From: Miltoncostaea sp963770865
GTDB lineage: Bacteria; Actinomycetota; Thermoleophilia; Miltoncostaeales; Miltoncostaeaceae
DNA length: 64,000 nucleotides
Direction: 5' to 3'
NCBI GenBank assembly: GCA_963770865.1
Contig: CAVYRD010000013.1
Coordinates: 248,001 to 312,000, forward strand
Part shown: piece by piece, positions 41,113 through 49,263 of the stretch
Layout: each line of letters opens with the position of its first letter
Position numbering within the stretch: the first letter of the stretch is position 1
Made by a program: the position numbers and the translations under genes
Notes under the pieces: model-generated
Database searches by the model: none
What the model saw: the letters and a program-made list of their open reading frames with translations, nothing else
Told to the model about the DNA's origin: nothing

Positions 41113-41988
41113 GTTGTGGAGCGTGAGCGTGCAGCAGCGGATGTAGCCGCCGCCCTTGCGCAGCTCGGACGCCTCGACGGCGACGGTCTCCAGACCGCGC
41201 GCCTCGATCGCCGCCCGCAGGCGCGGGGCGCGCGGGCTCATCACCACCGTGTCGCCCGTGGAGACCAGGTTGCAGGCGAAGCCGCGGACGGCCTCCTCGT
41301 AGGAGACCTCGATGCGCTCCACGTCCTCCAGCGCGCGCAGGCGCGCCTGGCTGGCCGGCGTGAACGCGTCGGGGCACCAGGCGATCAGGTCGTGGCGCAG
41401 CACGGCGATCGCCAGGTCGATGTCGTAGAAGAGGCTGTCCGGCCAGCCGGAGTCCCTGTTGATGACCGGGCGGCCCCGGCCCCAGAGGCGGCGCTTGGGG
41501 ACGGCCTGCAGCGAGACGACCTCGTAGCCGAGGTGCTCGGCGACGAAGGCGTGCGCCACGGGGTCGGTGCGGAAGCCCTGGCCGGCCAGGAGATAGGGCC
41601 CGCAGGGCAGGGCGTCGCCCTGGCCGCTGAAGTGCGCGCCGTCCGGCACCCGCACGACGTCCTTGCCCAGCTCGCGCAGCACGCGCTCGGCGTAGGGCTC
41701 CTCGCCCTTGCGCGCGTTCGGCAGCGTCGAGAGCACCGCCCGGTCGCCGCGCACCAGCGCCCAGTTGGCGGTGTAGACGCCGTCCTGGCAGCCGCGGGGC
41801 GGCGCGACGCCGATCACGCGGACGCCCGCGGCCTCGAGCGCGGCGCGGATCGCGGCGTGCTCCTCGGCCGCGCGGGCGCGGTCAACCGGCACCCGCTTGT
41901 CCATGTAGGCGTTGATCGCCTGCCCGTCGCTGAAGTGGTCGGCGCCCGACATCAGGACGGTGGCGTTGAGGCGGGTGGCGACGGTCAC
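41107..41988 (-). CDS. Amidinotransferase-fold hydrolase (DDAH-like)
   Basis: A 293-residue guanidino-modifying enzyme. 'SDGQAINAYMDKRVPVDRAR' near the start, 'CQDGVYTANWALVRGDRAVL', 'AHFSGQGDALPCGPYLLAGQ', 'DIDLAIAVLRHDLIAWCP' (catalytic Asp/His region) and the terminal 'RKGGGYIRCCTLTLHNM' with the nucleophilic Cys match dimethylarginine dimethylaminohydrolase and relatives. It likely hydrolyses a methylated arginine or similar guanidino compound. GTG start; TATCGT ends 7 nt upstream (leaderless). Single gene. Confidence 0.85.
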   Translation of the reverse strand: MTVATRLNATVLMSGADHFSDGQAINAYMDKRVPVDRARAAEEHAAIRAALEAAGVRVIGVAPPRGCQDGVYTANWALVRGDRAVLSTLPNARKGEEPYAERVLRELGKDVVRVPDGAHFSGQGDALPCGPYLLAGQGFRTDPVAHAFVAEHLGYEVVSLQAVPKRRLWGRGRPVINRDSGWPDSLFYDIDLAIAVLRHDLIAWCPDAFTPASQARLRALEDVERIEVSYEEAVRGFACNLVSTGDTVVMSPRAPRLRAAIEARGLETVAVEASELRKGGGYIRCCTLTLHNM

Positions 41989-42081
41989 GACGACGACGAT
42001 AAGACCGTCGCCCCCTGCATCCCCTGTACGTGCGTCCAGTCCTGAGGTCGGGTTCGCCCGCCTCCCGGTCCTCCAGGTCTC

Positions 42082-42861
42082 CTAGGTGAAGCGCTTCACG
42101 AACGCCAGGGCCGTGTCGGCCACCTCGCGCCAGCCGGAGTCGATCGTGAGCGCATGCCCGCGGCCGGCCATCTCGGTGATCTCGGTGACTCCCGGGTTGC
42201 GCGCCTGGCGCTTGTACGACGCCTTGGCGATGGCCCACGGCACGGTGTGGTCCTTCTCGCCGGAGACGATGAGCAGGGGCCCGCGATCGGGGTTGGCGGT
42301 GTCGACCTTCGCCTCGGTCCACGGGTTGAGGTTGGCCGTCGCCGCCTGGAAGAGCGGCGCGCCGAAGGCCGGCACCGTGTACTCCTCGTACAGCGCCGTG
42401 GCCTCCTCCTCGCTGACGGCGTTGGCGAAGGCATAGCGGAACTGGTCGTAGGTGAGCGGCACCGCGCGGCTGCGGTTGGCCGGGTTGCCGAGCACCGGCG
42501 ACGCCGACTTCAGCGCCGAGAGCGGCAGCGGCAGCACACCGCGGAACGGCGCCGGGTCGATGGCCACCGAGGCCGCCGACAGGCCGCGCCCGGCGATGAT
42601 CTGGGTCAGCAGCCCGCCGAACGAGTGGCCGATCACGGCGGGCCTCGCGCCGAGCATCCCGATCACCTCGCCGAAGTGGTCCGCGACCTGCGCGATCGTC
42701 TTGTGGGCGAAGGCCTCGGGGTGGGCGTTCGCCTCCTGCACGGTGTCGGGGTCGTCGGGCCAGCCGGGGACGACCGGCGCGTAGCCGGCCTCCTCGAAGA
42801 CGCCGGCCCGCCGGTCCCACGAGCTCGGCAGCAGCCAGAGCCCGTGGGTGATGGTGGCCAT
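42082..42861 (-). CDS. Alpha/beta-hydrolase
   Basis: A 259-residue hydrolase. 'HGLWLLPSSWDRRAGVFEEA' is the oxyanion strand, 'ARPAVIGHSFGGLLTQIIAG' the nucleophile elbow (GHSFGG), 'LLIVSGEKDHTVPWAIAKAS' the acid strand and 'MAGRGHALTIDSGW' the catalytic His. The triad is complete. Annotated relatives are esterases or haloperoxidase-like, and the substrate is unknown. CAGGAGGA precedes the ATG at 42861; the frame is open upstream. It lies 40 bp after the rhomboid-like gene and may be co-transcribed. Confidence 0.88.
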   Translation of the reverse strand: MATITHGLWLLPSSWDRRAGVFEEAGYAPVVPGWPDDPDTVQEANAHPEAFAHKTIAQVADHFGEVIGMLGARPAVIGHSFGGLLTQIIAGRGLSAASVAIDPAPFRGVLPLPLSALKSASPVLGNPANRSRAVPLTYDQFRYAFANAVSEEEATALYEEYTVPAFGAPLFQAATANLNPWTEAKVDTANPDRGPLLIVSGEKDHTVPWAIAKASYKRQARNPGVTEITEMAGRGHALTIDSGWREVADTALAFVKRFT

Positions 42862-42901
42862 GCGGGTCCTCCTGTCCGGTGAGGGGGGCGAGTGGCCGGG
42901 A

Positions 42902-43606
42902 TCACTCGGGGCCGGGCGATCGTCCCATCGGTCGCGGCCCGCCGACAACCGCAGGGTTGTGGAATCGCCGGGCAGCGGGCACCAGCGGCAGGCAGGCCAG
43001 CCCCACGGCGAAGGCCAGCACGTGCCCGAGATCGGTGAACGTGCGGTGGACGGCCAGGACCAGGAGGAGCGCGCCGAGCGCGGCGCCCGAGTAGGCCCAC
43101 GCGAGCCGCCGCGGCAGGTGGTACGCCAGCACGCCGGCGACGGCGGCGAAGCCGTAGGAGACGCCGACGTCCACCATGCGTCGCAGCCCGGGCGAGACCT
43201 CCCCCGCCGCGATCGCCGCCCAGACGGCGCCGGCCACGGCGAGGCTGGTCACGACGTGCCCGAGGAGGAAGACGGCGAGCCAGCGGCCGGTGCCGAGCCA
43301 GCGCTCGACCGGTGCCAGCCCAACGGCGAGCAGCGCCGCCACCGCCAGCATCGGCCACCCGTTGACGAAGAACGCGCTCTGCAGCAGGCCGCGCGGCGGC
43401 GAGTCGGCCAGCGCGGCGAGGTTGGAGGAGCGGCCGCGCAGGACCGCGTCGATGTCCGACCGCGACGCCGCGAGCGTCGCCGCCGTGCCCGTCACCACGG
43501 CGAGGTAGGCGAAGGTGGCCGGCGCGGCGGCGACGTACGCGATGACGCGGGCGCAGGCGCGGCGGGCCCGGTCGCGGGCCGTCACCGCCGACGCGCCATC
43601 GCCCAT
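42902..43606 (-). CDS. Rhomboid-like membrane protein
   Basis: A 234-residue protein with about six hydrophobic segments: 'VIAYVAAAPATFAYLAVVTG', 'GWPMLAVAALLAVGLAP', 'WLAVFLLGHVVTSLAVAGAV', 'VDVGVSYGFAAVAGVLAYHL' and 'LGHVLAFAVGLACLPLVP'. The Ser of 'VGVSYGF' and the His of 'DLGHVLAF' occupy the places of the rhomboid dyad, though the normal GxSG is altered to GVSYG. It may be an active intramembrane protease or an inactive relative. CGAGGAGGTG precedes the ATG. Confidence 0.75.
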   Translation of the reverse strand: MGDGASAVTARDRARRACARVIAYVAAAPATFAYLAVVTGTAATLAASRSDIDAVLRGRSSNLAALADSPPRGLLQSAFFVNGWPMLAVAALLAVGLAPVERWLGTGRWLAVFLLGHVVTSLAVAGAVWAAIAAGEVSPGLRRMVDVGVSYGFAAVAGVLAYHLPRRLAWAYSGAALGALLLVLAVHRTFTDLGHVLAFAVGLACLPLVPAARRFHNPAVVGGPRPMGRSPGPE

Positions 43607-43713
43607 CCGCCACCTCCTCGAGGGTGCCGGCCGAGTATCCCTCCGCGGCCCCGCGGGCGCCCCGCGGGTTGCGGCTTTACCCGCACGGCACTCTCGGTCA
43701 ATCCACAACTTGT

Positions 43714-43727
43714 CAACTGTTCAGTTG
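43714..43727. promoter_or_regulatory. ArsR operator candidate
   Basis: CAACTG (43714-43719) TT CAGTTG (43722-43727) is a perfect short palindrome followed by a further GTTCAG half-site, 44 nt before the ArsR start, in an AT-richer patch. It is likely the regulator's own binding site overlapping its promoter. Confidence 0.5.
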
Positions 43728-43770
43728 TTCAGTACCTTCGTGAGCGTCCCGATCCGGAGAGGAGCGCGCG

Positions 43771-44112
43771 ATGGTCCCGAACCCGATGCCGACCGCGATG
43801 GCCGAGGTCATCGCCGAGCGCTTCCGGCTGCTGGCGGACCCCACGCGCATCCGCATCCTCGACGCGCTGCGCGAGGAGGAGCTCACCGTGGGCGCGCTCC
43901 ACGACCGGATCGGCACCTCGCAGCAGAACGTCTCCAAGCACCTCGGCCTGCTGCACCGGGCCGGGATCGTGGCGCGGGAGAAGGACGGCGTGCTGGTGCG
44001 CTACCGCATCGCGGACCGCACCGTGTACGCGCTCTGCGAGGACGTCTGCGGCGGCATCCACCGCCAGCTGGGCGAGCTGAGATCGCTGATGGAGGAGGGG
44101 ATCACCCGATGA
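43771..44112 (+). CDS. ArsR family transcriptional regulator
   Basis: A 113-residue winged-helix regulator: 'AERFRLLADPTRIRILDALR', 'VGALHDRIGTSQQNVSKHLG' and 'LVRYRIADRTVYALCEDVCG'. The C-terminal 'ALCEDVCGGIHRQL' contains a Cys pair (CxxxC) that could sense metals, metalloids or thiol oxidation. It heads an operon by ATGA overlap with DUF2892, MMPL and an AhpD-like gene and probably controls it through the palindrome at 43714. Confidence 0.9.
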   Translation: MVPNPMPTAMAEVIAERFRLLADPTRIRILDALREEELTVGALHDRIGTSQQNVSKHLGLLHRAGIVAREKDGVLVRYRIADRTVYALCEDVCGGIHRQLGELRSLMEEGITR

Positions 44113-44342
44113 GCACCGCCGACCGCCGCGGCGCGCGGCCCTGGACGCTCGAGCGCGTCCTGTTCGCGCTGGCCGGCACCGTCACCCTCGCGAGCGTCGC
44201 CCTGGCGGTGCTGGTGAGCCCGTGGTTCCTGCTGCTGACGGCCGGCGTGGCCATGAGCCAGTGGGCCTACGTCCTCGCCGGGGACTGCCCGGCGTCGCTC
44301 GTCCTGCGGCGCCTCACCCACCTGCGCGGGTGCGCCCGATGA
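44109..44342 (+). CDS. DUF2892 small membrane protein
   Basis: A 77-residue protein coupled by ATGA overlaps to both neighbours. After a basic N-terminus it has two hydrophobic helices ('VLFALAGTVTLASVALAVLV' and 'WFLLLTAGVAMSQWAYVL') and ends 'DCPASLVLRRLTHLRGC'. The 'SPWFLLLTA' and 'CPASLVLR' phrases match DUF2892, which is often found with rhodanese or thiol-handling genes. A role in thiol or sulphide handling with the ArsR and AhpD-like partners is possible. Confidence 0.8.
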   Translation: MSTADRRGARPWTLERVLFALAGTVTLASVALAVLVSPWFLLLTAGVAMSQWAYVLAGDCPASLVLRRLTHLRGCAR

Positions 44343-46441
44343 GCCTGGGACCGATCGGGCGCCTCGGGCGCTGGTCGGCCGCCCACGCGCGCGTCGTGTT
44401 CATCGCCTGGGCGATCGTCCTCGTCGGCCTCGGCGTGTTCGCCCCGCGGGTCGAGACGGCGCTGTCGGGGGCGGGCTGGGAGGACTCCGGCTCGCAGTCG
44501 GTCCAGGCGCGCGACCTCATCCAGGAGAACTTCGCGGGCAACGCGTCATCCGCGCTGATGGTGGTCGTCCATTCGCCGACCCTCACCACGACGGACCCGG
44601 CGTTCGCCGGCGCGATCGCCGGCGCGCAGTCCACCCTCCGAGCCGACGCCCGGGTCGCCTCGGTCACCCCGCCCCGGAAAGGCCGGACGATCTCGGCCGA
44701 CGGCCACATCGCGATCGTGATGGCCGGCTCGGCCGGCGACCCGATGCGGATGGTCCAGGCCGCCGACGACCTGAAGGGGCCGCTCGCCGACCTCGCGGCC
44801 GGTGACCTCAGCGTCAACCTCACGGGCGCGTCCGGCATGTGGTCGGACTTCAACACCGCGAACCGCGACGCGATGATGCGCTCCGAGCTCCTGAGCTGGC
44901 CGGTGACGCTGGCCATCCTCGTCCTGGCCTTCGGCGCCCTGGTCGCGGCCGGCCTGCCGCTGCTGCTCACGATCCTCGGGCTCGCCTCGTCGGCCGGGGC
45001 GCTGTTCCTGGTGTCGCAGGTCTTCGAGGTGTCGATCTGGGCGATGAACTTCGCCCTGATGTTCGCCCTCGCGCTCGGCATCGACTACGCGCTGTTCATC
45101 GTCGTCCGCTTCCGCGGCGCGCTGTTCGGCGCGAAGCGCCCGGTGCTCGACGCCGTCGGCGAGACGATGGACACGGCCGGCAAGGCGGTCCTCTTCTCGG
45201 GCGTCACCGTCCTGATCGCGCTCTCGGCGGTCATGCTCGTCCCGAGCCCTGCGTTCCGCTCGATGGCGCTCGGCATCATGATCTCGGTCGCCTTCATCCT
45301 GGCGGCCACGCTCTCGCTGCTGCCGGCGGTGCTCGGCAAGCTCGGGCCGAGGGTTGACAAGCTCGCCCTGCCCTGGGCGCACAGCGGGGAGCACCGCTCG
45401 CCGGCGTTCGCCGCATGGGCGGAGCGGCTCTGGCGCCGCCCGGTCCTCTACGGGCTGCCCGCGCTGCTGGCCCTGCTCGTCCTCGCCGTCCCCGTCCTCG
45501 GGCTGAAGACCGGGATGCCCTCCATCAAGGTGGTCCCCTCGGGCGACTCGTCCCGGCAGGGCTACACCCAGGTCGCCGAGGCCTTCGGGCCCGGCGCGCC
45601 CGGCACGCTGCAGATGGTCGGGCCGGCCGGGAGCATGGACGAGGCCGTCCGCGAAGCGGCCGCGGATCCGGGCATCGCGAACGTGACCCCGCCCCAGCCG
45701 GGCGGCGGCGGGCTCGCGATGTCGCAGGCCGTGCCGACCACCGACCCCTCCAGCGACGCCACCGGCGCGACCATCGACCGGCTCCGCACGTCGCTGCCGG
45801 CGGGCGTCCTGATCGGCGGCGCCGCGGCGGAGAACCACGACCTTGCGACCGTCCTCACGACCTACACGCCGATCGTGATCGGGGTCGTGCTCGTGCTCGG
45901 CTTCCTGCTGCTGATCCTCGCGCTGCAGGCCCCGTTGGCCGCGGCCATCGGCGTCCTCACCAGCCTGCTGGCCACCGGCGCCGCGTTCGGCGTCGCCCGG
46001 CTGGTCTTCCAGGAGGGCAACCTCGCGGGGCTGCTGAACTTCGAGTCGCAGGGCTTCCTCGACGCCTGGGGCCCGGTGTTCTTCTTCGCGATGATCTTCG
46101 CGATCTCGATGGACTACACCGTCTTCCTGCTGTCGAGCGCCAAGGAGCACTGGGACCGCTCGCACGACCCGAAGGAGGCCGCTGTCGGCGGCATGGCCCA
46201 CTCCGGCCGGGTGATCCTGGCCGCGGCCGCCGTCATGGTGGCGGTGTTCTTCACCTTCGCCCTGTCCGGCCCGCTGCCGCCGAAGGAGATGGGCGTCATC
46301 CTGGGCGTGGCCGTGCTGCTCGACGCGCTGCTGGTGCGGCTGATGCTGGTCCCGGTCGCGCTGCGGCTGGCCGGGCGCTGGGCCTGGTGGCGCCCCGCGT
46401 GGCTCCACCGCGTTCTGCCCGACGTGCGATTCGGGCACTGA
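44339..46441 (+). CDS. MMPL family (RND) transporter
   Basis: A 700-residue RND-type membrane protein in the duplicated MMPL layout. TM1 is at the N-terminus, a periplasmic domain spans about 35-170, and six helices follow with 'ALMFALALGIDYALFIVVRF' (Asp of the proton relay in 'GIDYAL'). A second periplasmic domain and a second set of helices with 'MIFAISMDYTVFLLSSAKEH' ('SMDYTV') follow. Such proteins export lipids or hydrophobic compounds using the proton gradient. ATGA overlap with DUF2892 shows operon membership under the ArsR regulator. Confidence 0.92.
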   Translation: MSLGPIGRLGRWSAAHARVVFIAWAIVLVGLGVFAPRVETALSGAGWEDSGSQSVQARDLIQENFAGNASSALMVVVHSPTLTTTDPAFAGAIAGAQSTLRADARVASVTPPRKGRTISADGHIAIVMAGSAGDPMRMVQAADDLKGPLADLAAGDLSVNLTGASGMWSDFNTANRDAMMRSELLSWPVTLAILVLAFGALVAAGLPLLLTILGLASSAGALFLVSQVFEVSIWAMNFALMFALALGIDYALFIVVRFRGALFGAKRPVLDAVGETMDTAGKAVLFSGVTVLIALSAVMLVPSPAFRSMALGIMISVAFILAATLSLLPAVLGKLGPRVDKLALPWAHSGEHRSPAFAAWAERLWRRPVLYGLPALLALLVLAVPVLGLKTGMPSIKVVPSGDSSRQGYTQVAEAFGPGAPGTLQMVGPAGSMDEAVREAAADPGIANVTPPQPGGGGLAMSQAVPTTDPSSDATGATIDRLRTSLPAGVLIGGAAAENHDLATVLTTYTPIVIGVVLVLGFLLLILALQAPLAAAIGVLTSLLATGAAFGVARLVFQEGNLAGLLNFESQGFLDAWGPVFFFAMIFAISMDYTVFLLSSAKEHWDRSHDPKEAAVGGMAHSGRVILAAAAVMVAVFFTFALSGPLPPKEMGVILGVAVLLDALLVRLMLVPVALRLAGRWAWWRPAWLHRVLPDVRFGH

Positions 46442-46442
46442 C

Positions 46443-46955
46443 ATGACCACCGCCGACACGAGGGAGCCGCACATGATCGACGCCGACCCCGCCCATGGGC
46501 TGGGCGTGGACATCCGCCACGACGTGCCCGACGCCTACCGTGCCCTGGCCGCCCTCTCCCGGGCGAGCGGGCTCGACCACCGGCTCGCCGAGCTGGTCAA
46601 GGTGCGGGTGTCGCAGATCAACGGCTGCGCCTTCTGCGTGGACATGCACGTCGAGCTGGCGCGCAAGGCCGGCGAGGCCGACCGCCGCCTGCACGCCGTG
46701 GCCGTCTGGCGCGAGTCGCCGTTCTTCAGCGAGCGTGAGCGGACGGCCCTGGCGCTCGCGGAGGCCCTCACGATCCCGCCCCTCGGCCCCCTGCCGCCCG
46801 ACCTCGCCGCGGCGGCGCGCGCGCTCGAGCGCGACGAGCTCGAGGCCCTCGTCGTGACGATCACCGGCATCAACGCCTGGAACCGCGCGATGGTGGCCTC
46901 GGGCACCCCGCCGCCGCCGCTCGCCGACCCGCCCCCGCAAGAGGAGGCCCCATGA
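46443..46955 (+). CDS. AhpD-like/carboxymuconolactone decarboxylase-like protein
   Basis: A 170-residue protein with the CMD/AhpD helical fold: 'LAELVKVRVSQINGCAFCVD' and 'MHVELARKAGEADRRLHAVA' contain the CxxC plus His redox site, and 'RTALALAEALTIPPLG' follows. AhpD-type members reduce peroxidase partners through this CxxC. It begins two bases after the MMPL stop and overlaps DUF302 by four bases, so it belongs to the ArsR-led operon. A role in thiol-based detoxification fits. Confidence 0.88.
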   Translation: MTTADTREPHMIDADPAHGLGVDIRHDVPDAYRALAALSRASGLDHRLAELVKVRVSQINGCAFCVDMHVELARKAGEADRRLHAVAVWRESPFFSERERTALALAEALTIPPLGPLPPDLAAAARALERDELEALVVTITGINAWNRAMVASGTPPPPLADPPPQEEAP

Positions 46956-47355
46956 GCACCGCCACCGCCTACTCGGACCGCGTCGAGGCGCCCGGCACGT
47001 TCGACGAGGTCGTCGAGCGCACCCGCGCGGCCCTCGCCGAGGAGGGCTTCGGCGTCCTCTCCGAGATCGACGTCCAGGCGACGATGAAGGCCAAGCTCGG
47101 CGTCGACCGCGAGCCGTACCTCATCCTCGGCGCCTGCAACCCGCCGCTCGCCCACCGGGCGCTCCAGGCGGAGCTCGAGCTCGGCGCTCTGCTGCCCTGC
47201 AACGTCGTCGTCTTCACGGACGGCGGCGCGACGCACGTCAGCGCGGTGTCCGCCGAGCGGATGCTCGGCATGGTCGACAACCCGGACCTGGAGCCGGTCG
47301 CCCGCGAGGTGGGCGAGCGCCTGGGCCGCGTCCTCGCGCGGGTGCGGCGCGGTGA
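46952..47355 (+). CDS. DUF302 protein, 3' end uncertain
   Basis: Coupled by ATGA to the AhpD-like gene. 'DEVVERTRAALAEEGFGVLS', 'DREPYLILGACNPPLAHRAL' and 'LLPCNVVVFTDGGATHVSAV' are typical of DUF302, a small alpha/beta fold. The family body ends near 47345 with 'LGRVLARVRR'. There a GGTGAG would give a GTGA overlap with the methyltransferase if the frame shifted by one, but as sequenced the frame stays open to 47815 through sequence that belongs to the next gene. A single-base error or mutation near the end is likely. Confidence 0.75.
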
Positions 47356-47988
47356 GCGGCCACGAGCCGTCGGTGCGCCACGGCGCGGTGATGTCGAGCG
47401 CCGACTGGGACCGGCGCTACGACACGACCGACCTGGTCTGGGCAGGCGAGCCCAACCGCTTCCTGGCCGCCGAGGCCGCGGACCTGCCCCCGGGCCGCGC
47501 GCTCGACCTCGGCTGCGGCGAGGGGCGCAACGCGATCTGGCTGGCCGGGCGGGGCTGGCGCGTGACCGCCGTGGACTTCTCGGGAGTCGGCGCTGGACAA
47601 GGCGCGTCGGGTCGCCGACGCGGCCGGCGCCCGGGTCGAGTGGGTCCAGGCCGACCTCACCGCACACGTGCCCGCGCCGGGATCCGCCGACCTCGTGGCC
47701 GTGGTCTACGTACACCTGCCCCCGCCCGAGCGCGCGCGCATGCTGGCGGGCGCCGCGGCGGCCCTCGCGCCGGGCGGCACCCTGCTCGCGATCGGGCACG
47801 ACCTGCTCAACCTGACCGAGGGCGTGGGCGGGCCGCGCGAGCCGAGCGTGCTGATGACCCCCGAGGCCGTGGCGGCCGAGCTGCCCGGGCTCGTGATCGA
47901 GAGGGCGGAGCGGGTCCGGCGCCCCGTGGACGGCTCGGACCGCGAGGCCGTCGACACCCTCGTGCGGGCGTCGCGGCCGACCGCCTGA
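47352..47988 (+). CDS. SAM-dependent methyltransferase (TehB-like), frameshifted
   Basis: About 212 residues once one base is skipped. From GTG 47352 (or ATG 47391, 'MSSADWDRRYDTTDLVWAGE') the frame carries 'ALDLGCGEGRNAIWLAGRGW' (motif I). At about 47588 a G must be skipped, after which 'SALDKARRVADAAGARVEWV' and 'SADLVAVVYVHLPPPERARM', 'ALAPGGTLLAIGHDL' continue to TGA 47986-47988. Overall it resembles small TehB/thiopurine-type methyltransferases that detoxify metalloids or thiols, which would suit the ArsR operon. Confidence 0.75.
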
Positions 47989-47989
47989 C

Positions 47990-49190
47990 TCAGCCTCGGG
48001 TCGGGGCCGCAGGCGGGGCGAGCCCGTCCGGCATCGCGGGCTCGGGCGCACTCGCCGCCGCGGCCTCCCGCACCATCATCCCGACGCCGAGCGCGCAGAC
48101 CCCGATCGACGCGAGGGCGGCGAGGATGATCGCGGCGCCCTGCCCCGACGTGAGCACGTCCTCCTGCAGCCCGATGGCGACGACGCCGGCCGGCACTCCG
48201 AGCTGGGCGGTCGCCGCCAGCCCGGACGCCACGCCCTGGCGCGTCAGCAGCGCGCCGGTCAGGTGGACGACCAGGTTGAGCGCGACGAGCAGGGCGGCCA
48301 GCCAGAAGTAGGAGGGGTGCTCGCCACAGCGCGGTCAGGTCCAGGCGGGCGCCGAGCACCACGAAGAACAGCGGCACGAAGAAGCCCGCGCCGATGCCGA
48401 TCACCTGCCGCGACAGACGCTTGGGGCCGCCGATCGCGGCCACGAGCAGGCCCACCAGGAAGCCGGCCACCAGGATGCTGGTGCCGTTGCTCTGGGCCAC
48501 CCACGCCAGGACGAAGATCAGCAGCAGGGCGAGGCGCAGGTCGAGCGCCCACTCGCGGTGCTTCGACTCCTTGCGGACCCGGTGGACCAGGGCGCTGCCC
48601 TGCAGCAGGCGGGCCCCGACGAGCACGACGACGCCGGCGCCCAGCACGATGAGCCCGCCGAGGGCGGCGGTGCCGGCGCGGCTCGGCTGCAGCACCAGCG
48701 GCAGCGCCACGATGGCCGCGACGTCGGCGATCGCGATCTGGGACATGACCACCAGCGCGCGGTCGTCCTCCATCAGGCGCATCTCCTGGAGCACGGGCAG
48801 CAGCACCGCGGCCGAGCCGCTCGCCAGCAGCAGCGCGTAGACGCCGCCGTCGCCGCCGCCCACGACCTCGGCGATGCCGTAGCCGGCCGGCAGCGCGAGC
48901 AGGCCCACCAGCACCGCGGCCACCGCCCCGCGGCGCAGCCCGCGCGCGATGCCCGGGGCGCGGATCGGCACGTGCATCCCGACACCGAACATCAGCATCG
49001 TGAAGCCGACGTCGGCCAGGAAGGCGACGGTCGGCTCGGACGGGTCGAGCCAGTCGCCGCCCGTGCGGCCGATGGCCACGCCCGCGAGGATCTCGCCGAC
49101 GACCACCGGCACGTACGCCCGACGGCCGATCGACAGCAGCGGGCCGGCGAGCCCGGCCCCCACGATCAGCGCGAGCACCCCGAAGCTCAT
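47990..49190 (-). CDS. CPA2-type cation/proton antiporter, frameshifted
   Basis: About 399 residues after repair. Some 13 hydrophobic segments follow the KefB/GerN order: 'VVVGEILAGVAIGRTGGDWL', 'VGFTMLMFGVGMHVPIRAPG', 'ALVVMSQIAIADVAAIVALP' (membrane Asp), 'GFFVPLFFVVLGARLDLTAL'. At about 48324 one base must be skipped, giving 'EHPSYFWLAALLVALNLVVH' and a C-terminal 'LAATAQLGVPAGVVAIGL'. It exchanges Na+ or K+ for protons. TATGCT ends 6 nt before the ATG at 49190 (leaderless). Its stop lies 2 nt after the convergent methyltransferase stop. Confidence 0.85.
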
Positions 49191-49263
49191 GGGGCGAGCA
49201 TAGAGCCGCCGGGGCGCGTCTCCCGCTTGCTTTCGCGACCCGCGCGGCCCTAGCGTCCGCGCC

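Noticed and set aside
47355..47815. C-terminal extension of the DUF302 protein
   Set aside because: The frame is open, but this stretch encodes the methyltransferase motif I in another frame, and the extension has no family sequence.
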